Positions 1-6,852 of a DNA stretch of 20,903 nt are shown here, piece by piece (position 1 is the stretch's first letter; every line of letters begins with the position of its first letter). A program made the translations under genes and the position numbers. A model generated the notes under the pieces. That model did not search any database. It was not told the origin of the DNA and saw only the letters and a program-made list of their open reading frames with translations. This DNA is from CAXBYZ01 sp963980215 (lineage in GTDB: Bacteria; Patescibacteriota; Microgenomatia; UBA1400; CG1-02-47-37). Where the stretch lies: assembly GCA_963980215.1 (NCBI GenBank), contig CAXBYZ010000013.1, positions 1 to 20,903 on the forward strand. The letters are read 5' to 3'.

Positions 1-33
1 GATATTAAAGGCCATTTTGGTGATTATACACCG

Positions 34-381
34 CTAATCTGGTCTAGACCCTAATTCTTTATTAATAAATAATGAAAAGAAAATAGTATAAATAGGATAA
101 GAGGCCAAAATTGTTCCAGTTACACTGATCTCTCCTTTGGATAAAACATAAAAAAAGAAAGCCTCAGATAAAATTGCACTTATTAATGCATAAACAAAAA
201 CCATTCCTAAGTGGCTAAAATCAAAACCTAGTATTAAAGAAAAAGGTATCCAAAGAAAAATACCCAACACCATGTCAAAAAAGAAAGCTACTGACGGAGG
301 AAACTCCTCATAACTTTTTTTTAAACTAACGTAGCAAAAAGCGAAAGAAATAGCAGCTAAAAGACCAAACAAAATTCCCAT
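34..381 (-). CDS. EamA/DMT-family transporter, N-terminal half (probably truncated gene)
   Basis: This 115-residue protein has four hydrophobic segments (about residues 1-20, 29-52, 58-80 and 85-106) and the short loops and small-residue helices typical of one EamA half of a drug/metabolite transporter. Full members have about 280-300 residues in two EamA repeats, so this is at most one repeat lacking its last helix. After residue 107 the frame ends at N-K-E-L-G-S-R-P-D-stop. Downstream in another frame one can read L-D-Q-I-S-G-V, which resembles the family's next segment, so one or two indels may have broken the gene. The break lies beside the palindrome GGTCTAGACC at 41-50. The gene starts 8 bp from the hydrolase stop and may be its last operon partner. 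Substrate unknown. Confidence 0.55.
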   Translation of the reverse strand: MGILFGLLAAISFAFCYVSLKKSYEEFPPSVAFFFDMVLGIFLWIPFSLILGFDFSHLGMVFVYALISAILSEAFFFYVLSKGEISVTGTILASYPIYTIFFSLFINKELGSRPD

Positions 382-388
382 CTTTGTA

Positions 389-943
389 TTATATCAGCAA
401 CACTATCTCCCTCAACACTTCCTCAAATTTCAAAAAACCCGCCGAAGCGTTTAGGTGTCCCCCGTTTTTAATCAGCTTAAAATCAGCTCCTAGTTTTTCG
501 GCAATAAATTTTGTTTGTTCAACCGGCACATAAGGGTCATTGTCCCCCGCCAACACCACAAATTGTTTAGCTTTACCCTTAATCTTTCCCCAATCAAAGG
601 GATGCTCAATAAAAGTTTTATTCAAATTATCAAAATACTCATTCCCGATCATTTTATAAAATGGCGCCGCCAAAATTGCCTGCTTAATCGGCTTATCCCT
701 TTTTTCCAAGAGTCTTAAAATCATCCCCGGACCCATCGAGTGTCCCACCATCACCGTCTCTTCATTCACTTTATTTTCATATTCCTCAAACACCGCCAAC
801 CACGCCTTTAAACTCTGTCCTTCGGGCGTTGGAAATTTTGGCACTACCACCTCAATTCCCTTTTTCTCCAACTCCCTCTTCAACCATGGAAACCAGTTCT
901 CCTCTGGATTCCCAGTTGTCCCATGAAAAATAATTACATTCAT
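389..943 (-). CDS. RBBP9/YdeN-type serine alpha/beta hydrolase
   Basis: This is a 184-residue single-domain alpha/beta hydrolase. The N-terminal strand and loop (I-I-F-H-G-T-T-G, residues 4-11) leads to the nucleophile elbow G-H-S-M-G with Ser69. The acid is Asp136 in G-D-N-D-P-Y-V-P and the base is His163 in N-G-G-H-L-N, so the whole triad is visible. Length and motif order fit the RBBP9/YdeN family of small cytosolic serine hydrolases, whose substrates are mostly unknown. It follows the TA1 toxin by 9 bp and probably shares its transcript. No signal peptide is seen. Family call is strong; the substrate cannot be deduced. Confidence 0.88.
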   Translation of the reverse strand: MNVIIFHGTTGNPEENWFPWLKRELEKKGIEVVVPKFPTPEGQSLKAWLAVFEEYENKVNEETVMVGHSMGPGMILRLLEKRDKPIKQAILAAPFYKMIGNEYFDNLNKTFIEHPFDWGKIKGKAKQFVVLAGDNDPYVPVEQTKFIAEKLGADFKLIKNGGHLNASAGFLKFEEVLREIVLLI

Positions 944-952
944 ATTATCCTT

Positions 953-1228
953 TCATTTCTCCTTATAAATTTCATGTCCGCCAAAATCATGGAAAATCAC
1001 TTCCTTCTTTTTTCCAATAAACTCAAACAATATTCTAGTTTTATAATCCACAGAAAATGCCCAAAGATGATGTAATTTACCGGTTAATTTATGAGTTTTT
1101 AGTTTTTTGTCATAACAATTTTTTCGAAAAACACTCTCTCTTGCCTTTAATTTATTTTTCTGACTCATTGATATTTTTTTCCACTTTTTCACAAACTTTC
1201 TCGAGTAATGAATCAGAATTATTTCCAT
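953..1228 (-). CDS. RelE/YafQ-type mRNA interferase toxin (TA1)
   Basis: This is a 91-residue, strongly basic protein of the RelE/ParE fold. The N-terminal part is helical and lysine-rich; the C-terminal half carries the typical strand pattern: K-L-T-G-K-L-H-H-L-W-A-F at about 48-59, then Y-K-T-R-I-L-F-E-F and V-I-F-H-D-F-G-G-H-E-I-Y. Family members cleave mRNA on the ribosome and are neutralised by a co-encoded antitoxin. The start codon lies inside the 3' end of the antitoxin gene (10-bp overlap), the classical antitoxin-first order, suggesting translational coupling. Whether it acts as a ribosome-dependent RNase or a ParE-like gyrase inhibitor cannot be decided from the sequence. Confidence 0.85.
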   Translation of the reverse strand: MEIILIHYSRKFVKKWKKISMSQKNKLKARESVFRKNCYDKKLKTHKLTGKLHHLWAFSVDYKTRILFEFIGKKKEVIFHDFGGHEIYKEK

Positions 1229-1488
1229 GGCAATTCAGTTACCGTTTTACCTTCTCGATACTCTTTCATTCCTTGTTTAGCAATCTTCAATACCCTATCT
1301 TCCTCATACTTTCTCTTAATTGTTAATAACTGGTCCAAAACTTTCTGGGCTACCAAAGCTCCAACTGGTTTTCCATGACGCAAAAAAATCACCGGCTCTT
1401 CCCTTTTGGCAGATTGTTTAAAAAAAGCTAAATAATCTCTAGGTAAAGATGAAATTGGCGCTGTTTGAGATAAAGTAATATTATTCAT
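1219..1488 (-). CDS. Phd/YefM-type antitoxin (TA1)
   Basis: This 89-residue antitoxin has an N-terminal DNA-binding part with the Phd/YefM pattern (S-S-L-P-R-D-Y-L-A-F-F at about 13-23, then E-P-V-I-F-L-R-H-G-K-P-V-G-A-L-V at 31-46) and a charged C-terminal tail that should wrap the toxin (E-Y-R-E-G-K-T-V at about 76-83). The TA2 antitoxin has a very similar tail (D-Y-K-E-G-K-T-V), so the two modules probably share ancestry. The start at 1488 has no Shine-Dalgarno sequence and sits only about 8 bp after a perfect -10 box, so the mRNA is expected to be leaderless. Inverted repeats over the promoter fit autoregulation by the antitoxin/toxin complex. Confidence 0.85.
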   Translation of the reverse strand: MNNITLSQTAPISSLPRDYLAFFKQSAKREEPVIFLRHGKPVGALVAQKVLDQLLTIKRKYEEDRVLKIAKQGMKEYREGKTVTELPWK

Positions 1489-1496
1489 ATAATCGT

Positions 1497-1537
1497 ATTA
1501 TATTTTACATAAAATATTATGTCAAATTTTATGTAAA
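1497..1537 (-). promoter_or_regulatory. TA1 promoter and overlapping operator
   Basis: On the minus strand there is a perfect -35 box TTGACA (1520-1525), a 17-bp spacer and a perfect -10 box TATAAT (1497-1502). The expected start of transcription falls 0-3 nt before the ATG at 1488. Overlapping the boxes are inverted repeats: TTTACATAAAAT (1504-1515) and ATTTTATGTAAA (1526-1537), with another TTATGT half-site at 1517-1522. That makes three ACATAA/TTATGT half-sites, a likely operator for the Phd-type antitoxin. Confidence 0.85.
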
Positions 1538-1556
1538 TTTCTTATCATCTTATTCT

Positions 1557-2429
1557 TTAGCTAGTTTTACCCTGCGAATGCAGGGCCATTACCTTAGGAA
1601 TCTCATTCATCAAATCACTAGCATTAAAATACGAACCCACTTTTTTATACAATCTATCTCCGGCTAAACCATTGATATAAACTCCGGCAGAAGCCGCCAA
1701 AAAAGCCTCATTATTACAATACAACCCCGCCACCAAGCCAGCCAACACATCCCCCGTTCCCCCTTTAGTCATCCCCTCATTCCCTGTTGTATTCACCACA
1801 CACTCTTTACTATCACAGATAATATCTTCCTCACCTTTTAACACAATCGTACAGTCATACTTCTTTGCCACCTCTATCACACTCCTGGAGTGTGATTCAC
1901 CAAACAACCTCTCATATTCTTTTTTATGAGGAGTTAAAATCATACTTTGACTAATTAAACTCTTGTCCATCATCTGCAAAGCTCCCCCGTCCACCACCCA
2001 TTTTTTCTTTGGATATTTTTTCAATAAATAATTAACCACAACTTCAGTCTCGCCCTCGTCTATTAATTCCTTAAGGGCGAATGCCCTTAAATCTTTAACT
2101 TTTACTTGTTTACCCGGCGAATGCCGGGCCATCCCCGGCCCAATCAAAACACAGTCCGCTTCTTTGATGTATTCATCCAATTTCCCTTCCGGTACCACAA
2201 TCCCATCATGAAATCTTTCTTTTTGTTTTTTAACAATCTCCTCATTCACTGGTACCGAAGAATAAAACACCATATCCACCATCCGACTAGCCACCTCCAA
2301 AGCCCACAAAGACGCCGAGTGAAACAACTCACTCCCCCCAATCACCAACAACTTCCCATTCTGCCCCTTATGCGAATCCTTTTTGGGTCGATAAAGTTTT
2401 GCTAATTCTTTCTTATCAAACTGTTTCAT
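1557..2429 (-). CDS. nnrD: ADP-dependent NAD(P)H-hydrate dehydratase
   Basis: This is a 290-residue ribokinase-like protein of the YjeF C-terminal family, which converts hydrated NAD(P)H (NADHX, NADPHX) back to NAD(P)H at the expense of ADP. Visible motifs: K-G-Q-N-G-K-L-L-V-I-G-G-S near residue 21; V-L-I-G-P-G at about 94-99; L-T-P-H-K-K-E-Y-E-R-L-F; and the signature N-T-T-G-N-E-G-M-T-K-G-G-T-G-D-V-L-A-G with the catalytic Asp. The NAD(P)HX epimerase domain found fused in many bacteria is absent. Two stretches do not fit the family: residues about 101-120 (A-R-H-S-P-G-K then D-L-R-A-F-A-L-K) and the C-terminus (A-L-H-S-Q-G-K), both encoded by palindromic elements. It follows the HAD gene by 10 bp. 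Confidence 0.9.
   Translation of the reverse strand: MKQFDKKELAKLYRPKKDSHKGQNGKLLVIGGSELFHSASLWALEVASRMVDMVFYSSVPVNEEIVKKQKERFHDGIVVPEGKLDEYIKEADCVLIGPGMARHSPGKQVKVKDLRAFALKELIDEGETEVVVNYLLKKYPKKKWVVDGGALQMMDKSLISQSMILTPHKKEYERLFGESHSRSVIEVAKKYDCTIVLKGEEDIICDSKECVVNTTGNEGMTKGGTGDVLAGLVAGLYCNNEAFLAASAGVYINGLAGDRLYKKVGSYFNASDLMNEIPKVMALHSQGKTS
1570..1585. repeat. GAAT-loop hairpin at the 3' end of nnrD
   Basis: CCCTGC-GAAT-GCAGGG is a perfect 6-bp stem with the loop GAAT. On the coding (minus) strand it encodes A-L-H-S-Q-G-K, the same A-x-H-S-x-G-K pattern as the copies at 2113-2128 and 8714-8729. It forms the last residues of NnrD. Confidence 0.8.
2059..2130. repeat. Composite palindromic element inside nnrD (72 bp)
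   Basis: It consists of two hairpins: TTAAGGGC-GAAT-GCCCTTAA (2071-2090) and, 22 nt later, CCCGGC-GAAT-GCCGGG (2113-2128). A 75-bp relative lies at 8657-8731 in the exonuclease gene; they differ by one 3-nt gap. In the first 35 nt they match at 30 positions, and four of the five changes form two compensated base pairs in the stem. Both are read in the same frame and encode A-x-H-S-x-G-K, a spacer, then D-L-x-x-F-x-x-K-x-L-I-D. Confidence 0.85.
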
Positions 2430-2439
2430 AACCCCTATT

Positions 2440-3036
2440 CTACACCAAACCCAATCGATGCCTAATCTCTTTAATACTTTCTACTGGATCTTTAAAATAC
2501 ACTGTTTCTATACCTATTTTTTGTGCTCCTAATATATTTACTTTCGAATCATCAATAAACAAAACTTCTGAATTCTTCACTCCTAGTTTAGATAAAGCTA
2601 AGTGATAAATCTTAGGGTCAGGTTTTACCAGCCCTACTTTAGAAGAATCAATAATCACATCAAAATACTTCTTATGATCATAAATCTTATCCCATTCATC
2701 ATGCACTCCTAGCTCTGTATTAACCAGCATTGCCAATACAAACTTGCCTTGTAATTCTTCTAGTAAATCAAAGCTTTCTTTAATAGGTTTAAACTTAGCT
2801 GGAAACACATTTCTTAATTCTCGCCACAACTCATGTTTTTCTAAACTTATCATTATACCTTCCAAATAATCATCCAATTCTATCTTGCCAGTTTGAGCTA
2901 ACAATGACTTTTCAGTCATGACTGAGCTCCACTTATTTTTATCAATGGAAAGCTTACCAAAAAACAAATCCAACTCCTTCTCCCATTCCAAAAAAACGCC
3001 ACCAGCATCAAAAATTACCGCTTTAATTTCACTCAT
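2440..3036 (-). CDS. HAD-superfamily hydrolase (subfamily IA, YihX-like)
   Basis: This is a 198-residue HAD-like phosphatase. Motif I is I-F-D-A-G-G-V-F with nucleophile Asp10; the usual second Asp of DxD is Gly, as in the FDxGGV group related to YihX and epoxide-hydrolase N-terminal phosphatases. The alpha-helical cap follows (about residues 20-80). Motif II should be at A-M-L-V-N-T (the Thr-bearing strand, about 103-108), motif III is K-V-G-L-V-K-P-D-P (Lys near 139), and motif IV is V-L-F-I-D-D-S-K (about 158-165). Its start codon overlaps the recF stop by 4 bp (ATGA), so it is translationally coupled. Likely a small-metabolite phosphatase; substrate unknown. Confidence 0.85.
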   Translation of the reverse strand: MSEIKAVIFDAGGVFLEWEKELDLFFGKLSIDKNKWSSVMTEKSLLAQTGKIELDDYLEGIMISLEKHELWRELRNVFPAKFKPIKESFDLLEELQGKFVLAMLVNTELGVHDEWDKIYDHKKYFDVIIDSSKVGLVKPDPKIYHLALSKLGVKNSEVLFIDDSKVNILGAQKIGIETVYFKDPVESIKEIRHRLGLV

Positions 3037-4208
3037 AACCTCACTATATCAACTTTTTTCAAGTACCGCTTAGGCATCAAACTCTCATCGGCGGTCGAAA
3101 TAATCGTCTGCTGTTTATCAAGTAGCTTAAACACTTCTCTCCTATGTTCGCGATCAAGCTCCGAAAACACATCATCCAAAAGCAAGATAGGCCGATCTTC
3201 AAGGTTCCGAAACTTGGAAAGTTCGAGTTCGGAACCTTCTCTTTTCGCCATAAACTCTAACTCACTAAGCTTCACCTGAAACACCGCCATTCTCTGCTCC
3301 CCCCTTGATCCATAAATAGCCAAATCTTTTTCCAACCTTCCCTCTCTTTGAAAAATAAACATAAAATCATCCCGATGAGGCCCCACCAAAGTCTTCCCCG
3401 CCCAAACTTCCTTATCCGCATACTCCTCCAACCTTTTTTCAGACATCACACTCTTATCATAATACAATTGCAAAGCACTCTCTTTGGACTTTAATCTCTC
3501 GTTTACAAACTCAATATACTTTCTTCTCTTCTCAAAAATTACCTCGCCATTCTTGATCAATAACTTATTCCAAAACAGCAATTGACTTCGATCCGTTTGC
3601 CCTTCCCGAATCCGAATCAACAACTTATTTCTCTGCCTCACTCCCTTGCTATAAGCCAACAAACAACGCCGATACTCTCTATCAGTCTGTTCCAAAACCG
3701 AGTTTAAGTACTCCCTTCTATTAGCCGGTGTCCCCAACACCAAGTCAATATCTTCCGGCCGAAACAAAACACACCTCAACTTACCCACAAAATCCATCTT
3801 TCTCTTGGCTGTTCCATTTACCAAATACCTACTCCCAGCCACCTTCTGGCCCTGGACTTCTCCCACCGTCAACATCACCTCCAAACTATCCTCACTACTA
3901 TCAATAGCCGTAAGGGGTGAATAGCCCTTAAGGTTACGAACTTTAAGAAGTTCGAGTTCGTAACCTTCTCTCTTATTTAGGGGGTGAATACCCCCCGTTA
4001 TCCTAGCCAGCTCTTCTCCGTACAAAATCATCTGATTACTTTTAGTCGCCCTAAAACTTTTTCCCGTTGCCAGCAAATATACTCCTTCCAAAATATTTGT
4101 CTTACCAACTCCATTCTTCCCCACCAATAAAGTAGTATTACTACTAAAATCAAAAACCTTCTTTCGATAATTCCTAAAGTTTTGAAAACTCAAGCTCTTT
4201 AAATACAT
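3033..4208 (-). CDS. recF: DNA replication/repair protein RecF
   Basis: RecF is an SMC-like ATPase that loads RecA at gaps with RecO and RecR. The start matches the family (M-Y-L-K-S-L-S-F-Q-N-F-R-N-Y), Walker A is G-K-N-G-V-G-K-T (residues 30-37), and the Walker B/D-loop L-L-L-D-D-V-F-S-E-L-D lies near the end, followed by Q-T-I-I-S-T-A-D. The length is 391 residues, somewhat longer than usual (about 350-375). The excess is at residues about 71-100 and about 322-337, both encoded by palindromic repeats; both inserts carry K-R-E-G-x-E-L-E-L and x-R-N-L. Walker A, signature and Walker B regions are intact, so it is probably functional. It sits between mutM and the HAD gene, not near dnaA/dnaN. 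Confidence 0.93.
   Translation of the reverse strand: MYLKSLSFQNFRNYRKKVFDFSSNTTLLVGKNGVGKTNILEGVYLLATGKSFRATKSNQMILYGEELARITGGIHPLNKREGYELELLKVRNLKGYSPLTAIDSSEDSLEVMLTVGEVQGQKVAGSRYLVNGTAKRKMDFVGKLRCVLFRPEDIDLVLGTPANRREYLNSVLEQTDREYRRCLLAYSKGVRQRNKLLIRIREGQTDRSQLLFWNKLLIKNGEVIFEKRRKYIEFVNERLKSKESALQLYYDKSVMSEKRLEEYADKEVWAGKTLVGPHRDDFMFIFQREGRLEKDLAIYGSRGEQRMAVFQVKLSELEFMAKREGSELELSKFRNLEDRPILLLDDVFSELDREHRREVFKLLDKQQTIISTADESLMPKRYLKKVDIVRL
3201..3238. repeat. GGTTCCGAA palindromic element inside recF (copy 2)
   Basis: AAGGTTCCGAA (3201-3211) and TTCGGAACCTT (3228-3238) form an 11-bp stem with an inner AACTT/AAGTT stem. On the coding strand it reads K-R-E-G-S-E-L-E-L-S-K-F-R-N-L. It matches the recF copy at 3930-3967 at 38 of 48 positions in the same frame, with A-T replaced by C-G within the stem. 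Confidence 0.8.
3911..3995. repeat. Array of three palindromes inside recF (copy 1)
   Basis: Three hairpins stand next to each other: TAAGGG..CCCTTA around a GAAT centre (3911-3930); AAGGTTACGAA / TTCGTAACCTT (3930-3940 and 3957-3967) with an inner AACTT/AAGTT stem; and GGGGGT-GAAT-ACCCCC (3980-3995). It looks like a two-hairpin GAAT element with a GGTTACGAA element placed between its hairpins. All 85 bp are read through in the recF frame without a stop, encoding about 30 extra residues. Confidence 0.8.
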
Positions 4209-4218
4209 AAATTAACAC

Positions 4219-4239
4219 TGACAAGGACTGTCCTTGTCA
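4219..4239. repeat. 21-nt perfect palindrome between mutM and recF
   Basis: TGACAAGGAC-T-GTCCTTGTCA has 10-nt perfect arms about one central base. It lies between the mutM stop and the recF start. Relatives with the same TGAC..GTCA architecture are at 7401-7421 and 17424-17446, both inside genes. There is no U-tract, so a terminator role is not supported. Confidence 0.75.
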
Positions 4240-4240
4240 T

Positions 4241-5098
4241 TCAACATTGACACTTAGGGCAATAGTAGGTTCCTCTCCCTCCTAATTTAACTTTCTCTAT
4301 TATACCCTTCTTACACCACCTACAAGGCTTACCATCCTTTTTATAAATCAAAAAATGTTTCTGGTAGCTCCCACCCATTCCATCCGCATGAACAAAATCT
4401 CGCTCACTCGCTCCCCCAAGTTTAATGCTCTTTTTTATCACAATTTTTAAAGCCTTACACAATCTCTCAATCTCACTCTTGCTCAATTTATTGCTAGGCT
4501 TCTTGGGGTTAACTTTAGCCAAATAAAGCCCATCATTAGCATAAATATTTCCAATCCCTCCAATTTTCTTCTGATCTAAAATCACCGCCTTCACCGCCCT
4601 CCCTGAACTTTTTAGTGCCTGCTTTAAATACTTAAAGTTAAATTTCCTCGAATTTACATCCGGACCATACTTAATCATCTCCAAATCTTTCTCCTCTTCA
4701 TTCACAATCTTCACCCAGCCAAACACCCGCATATCATTAAAAAACAAAGTGCCGCGATCAAGTTCAATAACTACTCTTGTATGCTTGCTTGGTAATTTAT
4801 TCACCCAATCACTACTCGGATGCCCCCCAAATATTCGAGGTTCGTAACCTCGAATATTTGGCACATACACCAACTGCCCTGTCATCTTTAGGTGAATCAA
4901 CAAATAGTGCTTACTATTAAGCGTTACCACCACCAACTTCGCCCTTCTCCCCACTCCCACAATCTTCTTCCCACAAACCTTCAAGGATGATCCCTGTAGG
5001 CTCTTCTTCCTCAAACACTTAATGCTCTTTATCTTCTGCCCCACCAAAACTGCTTCCAACTGTCTTCTTACTGTCTCTACTTCAGGTAACTCCGGCAT
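4241..5098 (-). CDS. mutM: Formamidopyrimidine-DNA glycosylase (Fpg/MutM)
   Basis: This bifunctional glycosylase/AP lyase removes oxidised purines such as 8-oxoguanine. The start at 5098 is chosen because the mature protein must begin with the catalytic Pro2 (M-P-E-L-P-E-V-E-T-V); an in-frame ATG 24 nt upstream would bury it. Other landmarks are Glu3, the lysine-bearing H-L-K-M-T-G-Q-L, Y-G-P-D-V, the H2TH region (K-K-I-G-G-I-G-N-I-Y-A-N-D) and a C-terminal zinc finger with four cysteines (C-R-W-C and C-P-K-C). Length is 285 residues. Residues about 80-91 (I-R-G-Y-E-P-R-I) come from a palindromic element in the loop before F-G-G-H-P; the same peptide is in the glycosyltransferase. The start is 1 bp from the ABC permease stop. 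Confidence 0.95.
   Translation of the reverse strand: MPELPEVETVRRQLEAVLVGQKIKSIKCLRKKSLQGSSLKVCGKKIVGVGRRAKLVVVTLNSKHYLLIHLKMTGQLVYVPNIRGYEPRIFGGHPSSDWVNKLPSKHTRVVIELDRGTLFFNDMRVFGWVKIVNEEEKDLEMIKYGPDVNSRKFNFKYLKQALKSSGRAVKAVILDQKKIGGIGNIYANDGLYLAKVNPKKPSNKLSKSEIERLCKALKIVIKKSIKLGGASERDFVHADGMGGSYQKHFLIYKKDGKPCRWCKKGIIEKVKLGGRGTYYCPKCQC
4827..4861. repeat. GAGGTTCGTAACCTC palindrome inside mutM
   Basis: The arms are 16 nt, perfectly complementary (4827-4842 and 4846-4861), with the centre CGT. The core AAATATTCGAGGTT is identical to the intergenic copy at 13254-13284. Coding strand: I-R-G-Y-E-P-R-I-F, the same I-R-G-Y-E-P-R as the glycosyltransferase copy at 6873-6893. Confidence 0.85.
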
Positions 5099-5099
5099 C

Positions 5100-5885
5100 T
5101 TACTCCAAACTCGATAAACCAATTTTTTTACTCTGTTTAAACATCACCACAAAAAACACCATCGATACCAATAAATAGACACTGGTTAACACTCCACTTT
5201 TAATCAAATTCGCTTGATCCATCGTTCCCAAAAACAACACCGACCTCATTCCCTCAAACACATAAGATAATGGTGCCCAGCCGGCCGCCTTTTGAGCCCA
5301 CACCGGCAAACTAGATACCGGGTAATAAATAGCACTAAACGGAGCCAATAAATACACTCCGGACCAGGCCAAGGTCTGGATCTTGCTTCCAAATCGGATG
5401 ATAAATCCAGCCACCAAAAACCCAATCCACCAGCCATTCATTAGCAATAAAACAATAAACGGTAACATCAACCAACCTACCGCCAAAACATTTACTCCAT
5501 ACAAGAAAAACACCAAGCTAAAAGCAAAGCCAATCGTTAATATCATCTTAATAACTCCCAACAAATTCACCGCCACCATCCACTCAATCACCGTCAAGGG
5601 TGAAGAGAACATATTCACCACATTATCACTCCAAATCTCTTCCAATAAATTCACTCCAATCTCATAGTTACTCCGCCACACCACCTGCCAATACACCAAG
5701 CCCGTCAACAAAATAGTCACAATGTTTGGAATATCCGTCGCCAAATCTCGAATATAAACACTAGTCAATCCCCACAAAAAGATATCCACCGCCGGCCAAT
5801 AAAAGGCATCCACCCATCGATCGGCTCGGTGTTTAAAGTTATATAAATGCCTCCAAATCACAGCCATTACTCTTCCCTTACTCAT
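5100..5885 (-). CDS. ABC-2 type transporter permease
   Basis: This is a 261-residue integral membrane protein with about six membrane segments: around residues 30-50, 57-70, 105-130, 137-160, 170-195 and 228-250. The start region (H-L-Y-N-F-K-H-R-A-D-R-W-V-D-A-F-Y-W-P) and the pattern Y-Y-P-V-S-S-L-P-V-W-A-Q-K-A-A-G-W-A-P-L-S-Y are typical of ABC-2 exporters such as DrrB/NodJ/TagG relatives. It overlaps the ATPase gene by 4 bp (ATGA), so the two form one exporter. With the glycosyltransferase upstream, export of a polysaccharide or glycolipid is plausible, but drug or lipid export cannot be excluded. Confidence 0.85.
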   Translation of the reverse strand: MSKGRVMAVIWRHLYNFKHRADRWVDAFYWPAVDIFLWGLTSVYIRDLATDIPNIVTILLTGLVYWQVVWRSNYEIGVNLLEEIWSDNVVNMFSSPLTVIEWMVAVNLLGVIKMILTIGFAFSLVFFLYGVNVLAVGWLMLPFIVLLLMNGWWIGFLVAGFIIRFGSKIQTLAWSGVYLLAPFSAIYYPVSSLPVWAQKAAGWAPLSYVFEGMRSVLFLGTMDQANLIKSGVLTSVYLLVSMVFFVVMFKQSKKIGLSSLE

Positions 5886-6847
5886 TTCCCCTCCTTATTG
5901 TCTTCTTTAGCATAATTCAAAAAATAATCTTCCAACGACGGCTTCTTAATACTAATCTCACTATAAGAAATATTATGCTCCGCCAATTGATTCAAAAATC
6001 CAGCTACCTCCACCTCTTTTATCTCAATATTAGCTTCCCTTTCTTTGACTTCAATCGGATAATCTCTCCCTTCGGCAAACACCTTTAATCTTTTTAAACC
6101 ATCGCCTACCACCAAACGTAAATTACAGTGTTTAATCGATTGAGCTAAACCGGTCGGAGTATCCTCGGCAAAAATCTTGCCCTTCCTTAGAAAAATCACC
6201 CGATCACACACTTCAGCCACCTCAGCCATATTATGAGAAGTAAACAACATCGACACATTATATTTCTCCTGTTGCTTCAACAAGAACTTTCTCACGTTAC
6301 TAGCAATATCAGGATCCAAAGAAGCCGTCGGTTCATCCAACAAAAGTAGTCGGGGAAAGTTTATCATCGCCTTAGCCAAAATTATCCTTGTAGCTTGACC
6401 AGCACTCAAATCTCTAGCCGGTCGGTCTTTATACTCACTCATCTCAAACTGCTCAAGCACCATCTTGATTCTCTCTTTTGGATTCTCCACCAAATAAAGT
6501 TTGGCATACACCATCAAGTTCTCATAGACCGTCAATGATTGAGGCAATCGAGTATAAGCCGAAGCATAATTAACTTTTTGTAAGCTCTCTTCCCGATTAC
6601 TCTCAAACTCTTTTCCAAAGTACTTTATACTTCCCCCACTCTTGGTAGTCGCCCCCAACAGCATTTGGATTGTAGTTGTTTTACCGGCTCCATTCGGGCC
6701 CAAAAGCCCCACAATCTCCCCTTCATTGATCTTAAAACTAATTCCTTCCACAGCCATCACTGACTTCTTTCGCTTAAACTTCTTAAACGAAAAGTCACCC
6801 AAAAACTCCTTGGAAAGGTTTTTCACCTCAAGCACTGTCTGAGACAT
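5882..6847 (-). CDS. ABC transporter ATP-binding protein (ABC-2 exporter)
   Basis: This 321-residue ATPase drives the neighbouring permease. Walker A is G-P-N-G-A-G-K-T (about residues 50-57). The Q-loop lies in A-Y-T-R-L-P-Q-S-L-T-V-Y-E-N-L, the signature is L-S-A-G-Q (Ala in place of the first Gly of LSGGQ), Walker B is L-L-L-L-D-E-P-T with D-loop S-L-D-P-D, and the switch His is in F-T-S-H-N-M-A-E-V. The C-terminal ~90 residues are an accessory domain often seen in DrrA/YhaQ-type ATPases. It starts 5 bp after the glycosyltransferase stop. Substrate unknown. Confidence 0.92.
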   Translation of the reverse strand: MSQTVLEVKNLSKEFLGDFSFKKFKRKKSVMAVEGISFKINEGEIVGLLGPNGAGKTTTIQMLLGATTKSGGSIKYFGKEFESNREESLQKVNYASAYTRLPQSLTVYENLMVYAKLYLVENPKERIKMVLEQFEMSEYKDRPARDLSAGQATRIILAKAMINFPRLLLLDEPTASLDPDIASNVRKFLLKQQEKYNVSMLFTSHNMAEVAEVCDRVIFLRKGKIFAEDTPTGLAQSIKHCNLRLVVGDGLKRLKVFAEGRDYPIEVKEREANIEIKEVEVAGFLNQLAEHNISYSEISIKKPSLEDYFLNYAKEDNKEGK

Positions 6848-6852
6848 AAACC

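Noticed and set aside
3201..3995. A CRISPR-like array in recF
   Set aside because: The repeats are few, differ in type and spacing, and are translated in frame; there are no regular spacers and no cas genes.
5099..5122. An upstream ATG adding eight residues to MutM
   Set aside because: The catalytic Pro must be residue 2, so M-P-E-L-P-E at 5098 is the start.
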